A DNA stretch of 64,000 bases, taken from assembly GCF_910592395.1 (NCBI RefSeq), contig NC_088309.1:19284599-19348598 (forward strand). Direction: 5' to 3'. The stretch is from Lineus longissimus (taxonomy: Eukaryota > Nemertea > Pilidiophora > Heteronemertea > Lineidae). The notes beneath the pieces were generated by a model. That model did no database searches and had not been told where the DNA came from. It was given only the letters and a program-made list of their open reading frames with translations. Positions 29,901 to 41,078 of this stretch are shown here, piece after piece (within the stretch, counting starts at the first letter, position 1; every line of letters starts with the position of its first letter). A program made the position numbers and the translations under genes.

Positions 29901-30858
29901 ATATAGACTGTTGTTGTCTGTGTTTGGAAGTGCATTTGTCGTAACTTATATTGGTATCAGCTGAAACACCCAACAGAGATGATGTTTCATAAAAGTTTGA
30001 GTTTAATTGTGGGGAAACATCATAAACTCAAAGTTACCCATCCCTAATATTCTCCTGGCAATTGGAAGTGACTTTAATCCAGTTTCTCCAAAAAAATCCT
30101 TTGGTAACCAATGGTATTTAAAAATAACCTTTTAAGAAGATGAAGTTCAATTTCATCAAAATACTTTCTAATCTTTGTCAACATTTTCTTCTTTCGACCG
30201 ATTGGGAAGCAACCACCTGAATCCATGGTAGATGAGATTAGTTTCCAGAGGGGAATCTGCCAGATCAAGTTTAATCATCTTAACACGTGTCAGTTTGAAA
30301 AATGCTCAGAGCAGTTCCAACTAATCAAATTATGCTTCGAAACACGACTACCTGGTCACATGATATGAGGTGCGTGAACTGGAAACCACGATAATGTAAA
30401 AAAATGCCAACGAGTCGATTGAACTGGAGGTGAACACGCAAATCCTACAGTTTTTTTAAAGGCTTCATGAAGAAAATAGATCTGATAGTTGCTTTGATGC
30501 TCTGAAACTGAGGGTGTAATCTGATTATTTTTCTTCAGGTCGATATAAAGTGTCATCCTTCATGTAGGTGTTAAGGAAAATCTAAATCATGTAGAATTTT
30601 CTTTCATTTTTCTGAGGGAAAGGTAAAGGTCAAGAAGAGGAGATTTCAGTTTCAATAACAGCAGTGCTACCAAGATCATCTCACCGAGTATTAAAATCTT
30701 CCCCTCTAGTAAGATTTTAGGTAAAGATTTGGATGGATCTTTACCATAGGTGTAGAGGTCTTATTTCACATTCATGCATATAATCAAAAAGTCTTGATTT
30801 CTTCTTGTTCTTGATATACTTGGGTCTTAATTTGTCATCTCTTGTAACTCCTACCAAT

Positions 30859-30881
30859 AAATCAGGATCAGGATCAGGATC
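30859..30881 (+). repeat. (ATCAGG)n hexamer microsatellite after an AATAAA
   Basis: About three and a half ATCAGG units directly following CCAATAAATC. A short tandem tail after AATAAA is typical of the 3' end of some non-poly-A retroposons (CR1/RTE-like). No coding remnant is seen upstream. Confidence 0.6.
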
Positions 30882-31083
30882 ATTTTTGTGTGCTTGATTT
30901 GAAACTTATTATTACAGAGAGTTAATTCTAAAGAGTTACTTAGAGTTCCCTTGTCCTACATGTAGGTTTGATATCTGGAAGAACATATTAGCAAACTATA
31001 GTTGATGCGAGTACTCACACAACCTCTAGCAAGGTGACAGTGTGTCGCCAGCCTAAGACACTGGATCAGTTGGGGGATTTATG

Positions 31084-31190
31084 CGCTAATTAACTACGAT
31101 ATTGATTAGAGAAGTTTAATTAGAGGTCATTGATAACATAAAGCGTGGGCTGAAGTTATATCATCCATTAAATTCTCTAATCTGCAGCAA
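31084..31190. promoter_or_regulatory. Dense cluster of TAAT/ATTA homeodomain cores
   Basis: Within about 110 bp I see CTAATTAACTA, GATTAG, TTTAATTAG, CATTAAATT and CTAATCTG. Each contains an ATTA or TAAT core, some as full TAATTA palindromes. Such clusters occur in enhancers of developmental genes, but AT-rich DNA also makes them by chance. Confidence 0.25.
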
Positions 31191-31507
31191 ATGAGATATG
31201 TGGTGTTTTTAGCCAAATCTTTGCAGGGACAGGGTTTTATTTTGTTTATTTCGCGAATAATCTGGATTAGGAAAACAGAAAACACATAGAAATCCATGTG
31301 CAAAGTGCAATATCAGTAGGCCTTCATTAGAATCAGACTCAGTTTCATGAATATTGATAGATACAGCAAAAGTTGGTTTCTTTTACCTAATTTTGATTTT
31401 GAAATTTGTAGTACACTTTTTTAACACCCTGTATAAAAGGGAGTGGCAAATGGCCTCTTGTGAGGGTATCAACATTTGGCTGGAACCGACATCATACGTT
31501 AATCAAA

Positions 31508-31538
31508 TTAAAACTGAAATTGAAATTGAAATTGAATG
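31508..31538 (+). repeat. (TGAAAT)n hexamer microsatellite
   Basis: About four to five TGAAAT units. It resembles the tail-like hexamer tracts at 30859 and 41048. Confidence 0.8.
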
Positions 31539-33936
31539 AAAGAGATGACATTGGAATGTGTCTGCGCGTCATGGCTAATAATGCTTGGGGAAGGTTTTGT
31601 CCAGATATTTGTGCTTCATTGACACAACGCTGAAATTGACATGAGAATAAATCCTCCCATATGGTATGATTCACAAGTACCTCGGACCATTCATAAAAAA
31701 TGCATAGGTTGACAAGTCATTTTGGCTTACTTATTTAGAGGCTCACTTGATTACACCCAATACTGGGAAGGGCCCTCGGTCAGAAGGGGAGAAATATAGT
31801 TGTATTCCATGACTCCAAAGAGTGCACTTCCAAGAAATTCTTCAATCGTCTTGTAGTTTTCTCTCTCTTCTTTATGGTAAGTTTCTGTTTGGAGCGAAAA
31901 TCGTTGAAGTTGAACTCAACATTCATGATTAATTTCAAAGAGTGTTCGAACTTCTATAATCTGGTCACAGAAATCTCAGAAGAAGTAAAAAATATTCCGA
32001 TAATGAGGCCCATTGGCTCCGATTTCAAAGGATAGTTTTAAACTCACCAGCCTATGAATAATGGAAATTTGGTGTCTGATATCTATATGAATAGTTGGAG
32101 ATCTGCCATTGCCCTTCCCTACACTCTCGTATCCAATTTATTCTACTTGAGGCAAGACGGATGCTGGAATTACTTATTCCATACCTCTTCATTGCTGAAT
32201 GGGAAACTGCACTGGGCGATGTCATAGACATCATGGTAAACTTACGCTGCCTGTGAAAAAGGCTCTTCAAAATGGCCGAAATTTATTTTCGCAAACCGTC
32301 TGTTGCACCTCCAAATCTTCATAGGTTGAAGGGGTGCACTTTTTTGTTGAGCCCGATAAAGTCAGTTGCTCTTTGCAGATGTTGCAGTGATGCATATACT
32401 TGTGTCGGTTGGAAACTTTCTGGTTGACAGAGCTACCGTTGTACCTTTCGAACTTGTGACTAATGTTGCACACCTCTGATTTTCACCAGTTCAGTCATAG
32501 AAATATCGATGATGCTCTTTATTTGCACATCCTAGATCAGTGACAAACTCCTACCTCTTCAAGACATCCAGACATTGTCTGGTCTCCCAATCTCTAAGGC
32601 AAACACATCAAAGTACCCCAAGCTCGGTGTAACTCACTTAGTAATATTGATCAACCATTTTCTGGAAGCTCACATTACTCATTCGATTCTCTCCGCCACT
32701 TAATTCAATTTTACCGATGTTTCGTGGCATGATCTTGCTGATGATATAATTGGAAAGGTAAATCAAAGAAAGTGCTCCATCTCATCGAATCATGTTTGTG
32801 GGTGGAAATGATCTTATATCCTCAGGTTTTTGCTATGATTATCACTTTTGAGGAATTGGAAAGTTTTTCCGATCAGATAATGTGATGGTAACTTAACAAG
32901 ATTTGGTTTCAGTATGGTGACACTTTGGTGTAGGGATGGTCCATGAATATCAGTGTGTTTCACAATCTTGATAAGTACGATAACTCAAAGATCTGTGGTT
33001 AAGATCCCATTGAAGGCAACTTGATTTTTCTGTAGTATTTTCATTCTTTCGCGATGTTAACAGTGATAGGATTTAGTTTGACCCCCATCCACTCCCCGAG
33101 TCCTAACGAAGCACAACAACTGCCAGGTAGGCCTATGCAGAAGCTCTATTGCACTCATGTTACCTGAAAAGACAGTTCTAACAAGAACTTTACCCTCTCC
33201 CTGGAACATCGAAGTTTTATATGAACGATCCCTGCATCAGCATGAGCAACTCCAGCGAATAATTGTACTGAAATAAACTTGATTTCTTCAGAACTGCTGT
33301 TGTTAGTCTTACTTTCTGACCAACTCCACACCTCTCTGTTCCATAAACTCATGTTTGTGGTGGAAAAAAACTTATTTCCTTTAGTTAGCTTCGCTTGCAA
33401 TATGTTGTAATGATCTTGGCACTTTTCCTTAGATGTTTTTCGCCATGAGATCATTGGATGCAAGGCAATTGGTAATTTGACTTTGAGATGGGGTGTTATT
33501 GAGACGAATGGAGCCAAACAGTCCATCAGCAGATTATGCCAAGTAATCACGTTGCCGGGATTCTCACGATTGTTTTTTCACGACATTTCATTTATTCATT
33601 TTCTCTTCAATTTTGGCTGGTAAGTAAAATCAGATTTGTCAGAACCAAGCTTTTGACGTCCAATGATGTGGTACGTTATCGCTTGGTGTCAGATTGCTTA
33701 TTCAGTTTCGTTATTGACAGCGGGTGGATGTGATGAATCAAAAAGCAATATTCCATCAAAACATTATGTGAGTATGATTAGGCTGTTACACCTTTCCTTA
33801 GAACTGCTGTCAATATTGCCACTATTTTTGTTAGCAAGGGTGAAAAGAATTACATGTTACTGAAAAAGTTTTCTGATTTCTTTTTGTGGTTGTTATGTGT
33901 GATATCAATGGGTTCAAGAAAATATGTTATGGTAGG

Positions 33937-34260
33937 GTTTTTAGCTTCCCTGTGGGGAGCTTTTCTTGTTGTTGCAAATGAACCCTGGGGCACTTCACGA
34001 CCTCAGCCAATCTCACCCTAGTGTGATTCAACCCTTTCTTGTAGTTTAGCGTGTTCTGTTGGAACCATGAATAGGGAATGGGACAAGGTTGTTTTCGCCT
34101 TCCACTTATCAGGAACCATGTGTAAGTTTCTTCCCAGCTTCTCACGACATCAGACATTTCCGTATGAATCTTTAATGAGACTCGTGAAAGAGGTGCTTCA
34201 GTCGTGACAATTTAAAGGTTATTCTTATGGTGCATGTTTTTCTTGTTGTCGTATCCCTTG
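33937..34260 (+). mobile_element. Hairpin-led dispersed repeat, copy 1 (left end)
   Basis: Begins GTTTTTAGCTTCCCTGTGGG and continues into GAGCTT, so AGCTTCCC and GGGGAGCT form an inverted repeat around a three-base loop. The same design starts the copy at 37305. The body beyond about 100 bp is too diverged to align by eye, so the right limit is approximate. Confidence 0.45.
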
Positions 34261-34658
34261 GGGAAGTTTCCTGGGAGCAACACTGGAACTTCCAAGAATC
34301 GCTCCTTTTATAACGAATTTCATGATCTCTTCTTTATCTTGTATTTAATCTCGAGTCAATTGATTCCTTTCATCTGAGCATGACTGATTGAATGAGGGGT
34401 AATTAAAATTGTATTGGCAAATAAGTGAATTACGACTCGACTTAAAAACAGATTTGCGCTAACTTTCTTGTTTACTTCTTTTGAAGGTAAGAGTTGCTGA
34501 TAAATGCTTTACTGGAAAACTAAGCACAATTATCCTTGCAAAGCACAGTTACACTTTATTGATCACACTCTATAGTCAGATTTTGGGTTTTCAAGAAAAA
34601 AGGATGCCTTTCGTCATTGTCCATTTTCTATAAAATTGCCGCAGGATTGATGAACTTA

Positions 34659-34839
34659 CAATAGAACCTCTTTATAAAGGACACCCTCTGGGCTGACAAG
34701 TGCTGTCCTTTAATTTAGAGGTCTCCTAATTAGAGAGGTTAAATTGAATGGAAACAACCAATTTGGGACCAAAACTAGCGTCCTTGATAGAGAGGATGTC
34801 CTTGATAGAGAGGTGTGTCCGCTAAGGGAGGTTCAACTG
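34659..34839 (+). mobile_element. TA-flanked miniature inverted-repeat element, copy C (best preserved)
   Basis: 181 bp bounded by TA on both sides (34657-34658 and 34840-34841). It starts CAATAGAACCTCTTTATAAA and ends GCTAAGGGAGGTTCAACTG, giving imperfect terminal inverted repeats. The interior carries AATTGAATGGAAACAACCAA and two TCCTTGATAGAGAGG units. The TA duplication and terminal design suggest a Tc1/mariner-superfamily non-autonomous element. Confidence 0.85.
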
Positions 34840-37304
34840 TACTGATGTGAACATCTGTGTCGACAAATTTGGTAACATTTTGTAGTTGCCATGATGGCTA
34901 TTATTTTAGTCATGATCCCCTCTGACTCATCTTGGCTCTCAAGGCAACATGATGTCGTTGAGTGCCAACTGTCAGGCATTCAACTCGAAGTTCCTTTTGG
35001 TTTGAGGAATTTTAATTATACAGCAGTTAATTCTAATAATTAATCAATTTCCCAAGCATCCTCACGCATGCTATCTTTTCAAAGACTAGAGAAGGGTCTG
35101 ATTAGTAACTTGAGGGTTCAGCAGTATAGAATTTGAAAGCATGGTCGAGACTATGACCCATTCAGTCTCAAGACTGTGTTAGAGCCTGAATGGTAACTCC
35201 AGGGACCTGATGGGGTATCAAGAGACCATAGCCTATTCAGGGGGAGTTCCCTCCCACGGAACTTGTATCTCGAATCATGTATAAGTTAGCGCCAATAATC
35301 ATTCTATTTTGAAGGTGTTGTCCTGGAAATCATTGCTTTGAGTAAGATAGAAAGGTGTAATTTGTAACTGCTTGGCAAGGGGTGTTTAAATTTCCGCACA
35401 CAATTGAGATCACTGTGATGAAGTACCAGGCAGCTGGGGGATTGAAATTCGATGTTTTGGTGGTCGTTGATGTGAAAGATTGATGGGCCTCAGATTGTAT
35501 GGTCTCTGGTTCCTCGAGCACACTCAAGGCACTGATTTACCATCTGCAAGTATTGAGCCTTTTTAATCAGGAACTTGCTGGGTCCCTTGGGGACTGCAAG
35601 TGACAGATTTGGTAGAAGAATAGTCCCTCCTGTGTTGTCCTTGACTGTTTAACATATCAGGCTGACTTGCGATTATAATCGCTATACCGTGTGTGACAAA
35701 AATATCTCATCTGCATGTAAAAACGATAATCACTTGTGTGATATTGATTGCAGGTCAGTGTCATCACCGATTTTTGTCACCTGTTTTTGCAGGTTGCTTT
35801 AGATGATAATTGGATTGGGGCTGATCACCTTGTCATTTGTGTCATGTTAAATGAACAATGAAATTACTGCAACATGCTTCTTTAGTTATTCATTTGAACC
35901 TTCCAATAAGTGCAACTGTGGATTACCAATCCACCTGCTGCCTTTCCAACCATCAAATTTTTATAATTGTTCAATTGACAGCTTTTCATCTGATGATAAG
36001 TGATTTCGAAGGTGCAGACATCTTCATAGGCTGCTGAAACCATGGCCACCACTTAAAGATATGGCACATCACAGTTACTGCAACATGCACTGTCATCATT
36101 ATTCCTGGAAATCCTCCCACAGACCAAGTGCAAAGTGCAACATCAAATCGATATCCATCTGGTGTCTTTCCAAACACGGCATGTCGATATTGCCCAAGTA
36201 TCCTTGCTAAATGGATGAGACAGGACGGACAGGTTACAAGATTTCGGGAAGCTGTTCGGCCCGGAATTCAATACCCACCAGAAAGTCAATGGTTGACGAT
36301 GACCGCCATCTGCGCCCCAGCACAACCGTGATAAATCATTGAAAAGCAATGCATGATTTCGATTCCTTCCGTGAGAGCTAATTGAGGAAGGGATTTCTGA
36401 TGGCCAGGATGCATTAACAACATCCTCAGGATTGTTTCCCGAAGGAGTTGACGATTTCCGTCTTAGAGCAGTGTTATTCTGCGCTGCAGCATCAACTGGG
36501 AATAGTGTAATGTAAATATCTGCATATGTTTGCTCTGAAAAGATTGTTCGATTGTTGTTTCCGTGATAGACAGTTTCATGAGACATTTGGATTTCTCAGA
36601 TTTGCCTGATTTCTAACAAGTGATCTCTGTCTGCCCTGTCCCAGACCTGTCAATAATATTGACGTAAGTTGAGTAGAGTACATGATTGAACATTTTATAT
36701 AATTGCTTAGTGGCCAAACTCTTCATCATCGTTGTGTTTGTTGTTGTTGGTGTTGATGTTGCAGTTCTCATCGTCATTATCACCATCTCCATCATCACAA
36801 TTCCAATGAATAGACATCTCCTGCATTCGTTTTCTTTTTCTTTCATATGTATATTGTGCCATCCTCATTGCTAATCTTACGTTCAAAGTGAGCTTCTTCT
36901 ATTTTTCAGTTCACCAACCTACATAGTATGGTAACTGGACCGTAAGTACATTCAAAATCATTTCATAAACTTGTGCAGGTAGGTTTTGCCATTTTCACTT
37001 TTTCGTAAGTGTTATATATGCAAGTTCCCATGTTGATCTGATTTAATGAGTGGAAAATGTCTAACTTTTCTGCATTTTCGTTAAAGTTTCAACACTTTAT
37101 TCTGGTTTACCATTTCATGATATTCAATAGGCTATTGTAAAGGACAATTCATTGACAAATTATTGTATCCAAATGTGTCATGAAGCCATAAATTAGCCAT
37201 CGGGCTATTAATTCCTTCCACTTTGTGAAAAACTTTTTGAACAGTTCACTGATTTTGTCGTAATTGCTTTCATCCTTTTCGAAGTGAGCATTTCTCCAGA
37301 TGGT

Positions 37305-37700
37305 CTTTAGCTCACCTCTGGGGAGCTTATACGATACTGTGGCATCCGTCGTCCGTTAGTGGAGCATGTTTCGTCACCGCTAGGGCTAGATGGCTAAAAC
37401 TTGGTGTGATGGTAGCTTTGGGCCATATGGTCAGACGTATTTTTCTTTTTTCGTGATATGACCTACCTTCTGGCCTCCAGGTGGTCATCTTGGAAATTGG
37501 TTTTTGCCTTTTTGAAGTTAATGGTTGTATGTATAGTGATGACATTTTTACGGTGGGTGTATCTAATAAGGTTCAATGACATATCAGCCGGGTTTTTGAT
37601 TTGACCAACTTTTCAAGGTCACAGAGGTCAGAGTTCACTAAATCACCGGTAGGTGGCACATTTCGTTTCTATTTGAGCTAGAAGGTCTAAACTTGTGAGG
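37305..37700 (+). mobile_element. Hairpin-led dispersed repeat, copy 2, with DR3 motif
   Basis: Starts TCTTTAGCTCACCTCTGGGG with AGCTTAT following, then GGCATCCGTCGTCCGTTAGT. It later has CTTTTCAAGGTCACAGAGGTC and GGTGGCACATTT. The last blocks align with those at 40330-40440 in the other full copy. No coding capacity. I recall hairpin-led repeats of the AGCTCACCTGAGC type from mollusc and other marine genomes; this looks like a decayed relative. Confidence 0.6.
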
Positions 37701-38907
37701 ACATACATCTAGGGACCCCCTATTCTACCCCAAAAATTTGTCCCGCTCGGATTCAAATGTGGCCGCAAAATTTGAACCCTTATATAGAGTATCTTTACTT
37801 AATATTCAGCACGTAACTAAAATTAATCGAAACCCTGTTGATTTTGTGTCTTCTGCAGCTCTTGTCCATTTGGTGTGGTCATTAGCTGGCCAAATTCCTT
37901 TGCATTGGTTCAGTTGCCCAGGCTGCAATTTTATGGACAAGTGACCAGGCCAGGCGACCCATTCTCATAAAGAATTATAATCATAGCAAATCACTTAGCA
38001 TTTGTCACATCTCTCGGAATTTACGCTGAAATTCTCCAACTTGTCATCCATACAGCACCTCTTCCGGTCACATTGTTCACGATTATCACCATTAATCCGA
38101 TCACAGTGTCCTAACAATTGTATATTCATTCTCATAACCACTCCCCTGATTTATAGTTTTGAGTGGCCAATTGTCCCTGCGGGGCAGAAATAGTGGCACG
38201 ATTTGTTGGCCTTTGTCCAAGCCCAGCGGGTCAGCAATCCGTCTTCATTGGTCAGCCGATTGCTGTAATAGAAGGTATCCGGATGCTGGGATAGAATGGT
38301 GCACGCTCGTCTAGACTCCGGTGCGTGGTGTGAATCATGATGGTTGTGGTATTGTATTGGAATGGTAATGTTGTATTGCCTTATCGGAGGTGTTAGCCCC
38401 GAGATCACAAATTTTCAGATTCACCCGCAGAATCCTCCAATCAAGGTTACTGTGCTACTCAGGACTGACAGTTGTTGTTGTCTGTAGAGATGCATTCTGA
38501 GAAAATTGACCCTGAAACATAACCCCTCTTTTGCTGAAGTTCAAGATAGTGATGTTCAATTACAGTTAAATCTTGGATGCTTACTTAAAGGTGATGTACA
38601 TCTGAACTTCAGCCAATGAGGGAAAATGTCTCTGAGGGTTTGTGCGCAGGGCTTGGGAAGTGAACGTTAGCCCCTGATTTCATCCGGGTGGTAGAGTTGT
38701 CATTATACTCAGGAGGGCCAGATTTTATATTACCAGCTGCTACATGCTCAATTTTGTTTTGGTAATCAGCTAGTGACTAGTCACATCCACTCGGGGGCAC
38801 TCATTTTCCTCTTCAGGGCTGATAAGGAGGTAAGTTTTGATACCAGAAAGAAGAAAAAAACGAGGTTTTCTACACCCAACAGGCCTACAAGGCCTTCGAC
38901 CTTATAC

Positions 38908-38930
38908 GATGATGATGATGATGATGATGA
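38908..38930 (+). repeat. (GAT)n microsatellite
   Basis: About seven to eight GAT units. Confidence 0.95.
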
Positions 38931-39989
38931 GGTGAAGCGGCCCTGGTGAAACTAATCACTCGCAAATTCCGGTGTGTCATTGTGATGTTATTTGGTGACT
39001 CTGTTAGCTGGGTTTGTTAGCTTATTTCAGGTGATGTTGTGTGACGTCATTTATGTCATCAACAGTTGCCACTATGAACGAACACGAGCCAAAAAGGCAC
39101 ACGCCTTGCTGTGCCATCTACAGGGTTTTATCAAAAGCCAGCTATCTTTGACTGTCGAGTGAAATAATAGGGAGCACATGGAGGTGTTGCAATAACAACA
39201 AAAAACAAAAATTAAGAATCATCAACTTCGCCAATTCCTCTGACCGATGCTGTCTATTCCTGATCATGCCTGCGGTCCAATGATGGACTTTCTCGGTACA
39301 CTTTATAAAGCTTGAGTCATTAGCTATGCATTAACATCCACGTGGCCAATTTTCCCATTAGTAAGCCATCCATCATGGCTCCATAGATGTTCATTACTGC
39401 ATTGTTTGTGTAAAAATGTTTGCAACTTAGCATTACAACCAGGTTCTGTTTACTTGATAATATGCCCAATGGCATAGCCAGTAGCCTGTCAGACATTGTC
39501 AGTTATGATGAATTTACAAATACATCTCGAGCGTGATTAATGTAATGTTGAATGCCGTTCACCTTTGGCCAAACTTTGAGAAATGTTGGCAATACTCTCA
39601 GTTGTATTGGTGCATGCTTCTCTACATTCTCTAAGCCTCATACATCATGAACAGCAGTTTATGCAAGGCAGTAATCATCTCCCTATAACTGCAAATCTTA
39701 TTAAAGTAGCACTGTCTACCTGATCAGCTATTCTATTAACTCATTTTATCTCAGTGCATCATGCAGTGCTTTCTTAAGCGAGCAGTGTCTATTTCTATAT
39801 GCCACCATCTGCTGAGAAAGACTGCAGGGTCCAACCATCTACCGAGAAGAGACTGATTTTAAAATGTCATTGCAGCAATAAAGGATTGTCCACCACTTTT
39901 GCCATCTGCAGAGGAAGAGGCTGATTCTGCAGAGAAGCCATGCTTAAGTCGTCTCTTGTTATCTACTGGAGAAGAGATCCACCTAGCAT

Positions 39990-40800
39990 TGTTGTGAAAT
40001 TCCAGCTCTGCCCTGTCGTCACCTCTTGTCCGTCGTCCGTCGTCTGTCGGTCCGTCCGTCATCCGCCAACAATGGTGGCACGTTTGCTCACTGTTGAGTC
40101 TAGAAAGTTGAAACTTGTCCTAGACTCTTCAAATTTGATAAAGAGACACCTATTTGGCATCTGTACATATTAACAAAACCTCAGGTTAATGTGACCTACT
40201 TTTCAGGTGTAAGTAGGTCAGGTCATAAAACTCAATGTCGGTCATATATTAAGAAGCCTTCACTGTGTGATCTTCAAATGTGCATCATTGATTGATATAA
40301 TCAAGCTTAACATAGTGCTTATAACATTTTGACATTGACCTAGTTTCCAAGGTCAGAAAGGTCAAACTCTAAAATGTCACTGAGTGAAGGTGGTACATTT
40401 CACTACTTTTGACACAGATTCTTCAAATTTTGTATGTAGACACTTACTGAACATCATTTCATTTCTGCCAGTGGGAATCCTTACTAAATTCGAGAAAAAT
40501 TTTTTGTTTCTGTGTATGTTTGTTCGCAATTTTCTCCTTAACTGATGGATGAATCGACATCAAACTTGGTATGAAGTCGTTGATGGGCCATGGGAGTGTC
40601 CTAACAGAGCACGAAATTGGTTTTCGGCATAATTTCTGAAAAGATGACGATTTATGGATTTTCGGTGGTCAGATTGACTAATTTAATTTGCGTCATTCTA
40701 CGTCCTGACGTGCGACTTCATCAGTGACGTCACATTTCCTCACGCAACAGTGATATGAAGCGATATCATTGACGTCAAATTATGTCAAAGGTGTCCATTC
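39990..40800 (+). mobile_element. Dispersed repeat of the CGTCCGTC family, copy 3, modular, with DR3 motif
   Basis: Contains CCGTCGTCCGTCGTCTGTC and GGTCCGTCCGTCATCCG at 40028-40064. A module follows with GGTGGCACGTTTGC and AAGTTGAAACTTG, then a second similar module with TTTCCAAGGTCAGAAAGGTC and GGTGGTACATTTCACTACTT. The second module aligns with copy 2 at 37600-37690. The outer limits are estimates. Two near-perfect CRE words (GTGACGTCAC, TTGACGTCAA) lie at its right end, around 40720-40780. Confidence 0.55.
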
Positions 40801-41047
40801 GTCTTCGCATTTTGCCGCCAAGGCTGCCAAGAGCCTAAATTGATCAATTTCATCTGAACAGGAGATTTTTCTCACGGAAAAAAGGTTTGTATGATGATGA
40901 AATACACAAACAAATATTGTTACTCAACAAAATTTCACTTAAGACAAAAATGCAGGGCCGTATGCAGGTTTGCCGTGCGACTTCATGACCAAGGCCTACT
41001 CCTAATCCTATGATAGATATCGGGATGCTGTGCATATGTATCTGTAG

Positions 41048-41078
41048 GCCCTATCTGTATCTGTATCTGTATCTGGTA
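41048..41078 (+). repeat. (TGTATC)n hexamer microsatellite
   Basis: Three to four TGTATC units between AGGCCC and TGGTATG. Confidence 0.85.

Larger units (their letters stand above)
23171..33936. other. Gene desert, left part
   Basis: No convincing exon on either strand. Open frames are all short, with unnatural composition. Visible content: a 22-base poly-C run (23973-23994), two hexamer microsatellites (30859-30881, 31508-31538), and coding-free blocks of balanced composition near 26440-27060, 27420-27640 and 29080-29430 that carry words such as ATGCTAAT, GATTA and TGACAG. The last are candidates for conserved regulatory DNA, but this is not demonstrable from one sequence. Confidence 0.55.
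33971..39985. other. Gene desert, middle part
   Basis: Apart from the repeats listed separately, I see no gene. The 147-codon minus frame at 36143-36586 and the 85-codon minus frame at 38151-38408 have no recognisable domain. A (GAT)n tract lies at 38908-38930. A loosely repeated CCATCTGC(T/A)GAG(A/G)AAGA word recurs three times between 39800 and 39930. Confidence 0.5.

Noticed and set aside
32267-32473. Minus-strand frame with HHCNICKEQ, reminiscent of a zinc finger
   Set aside because: Only one CxxC pair, with no partner ligands at finger spacing and no neighbouring fingers.
33155-33550. 131-codon minus-strand frame
   Set aside because: Composition and lack of any recognisable motif suggest chance.
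36143-36586. 147-codon minus-strand frame in the desert
   Set aside because: No known domain; overlapped by an opposite frame; no convincing splice sites or partners.
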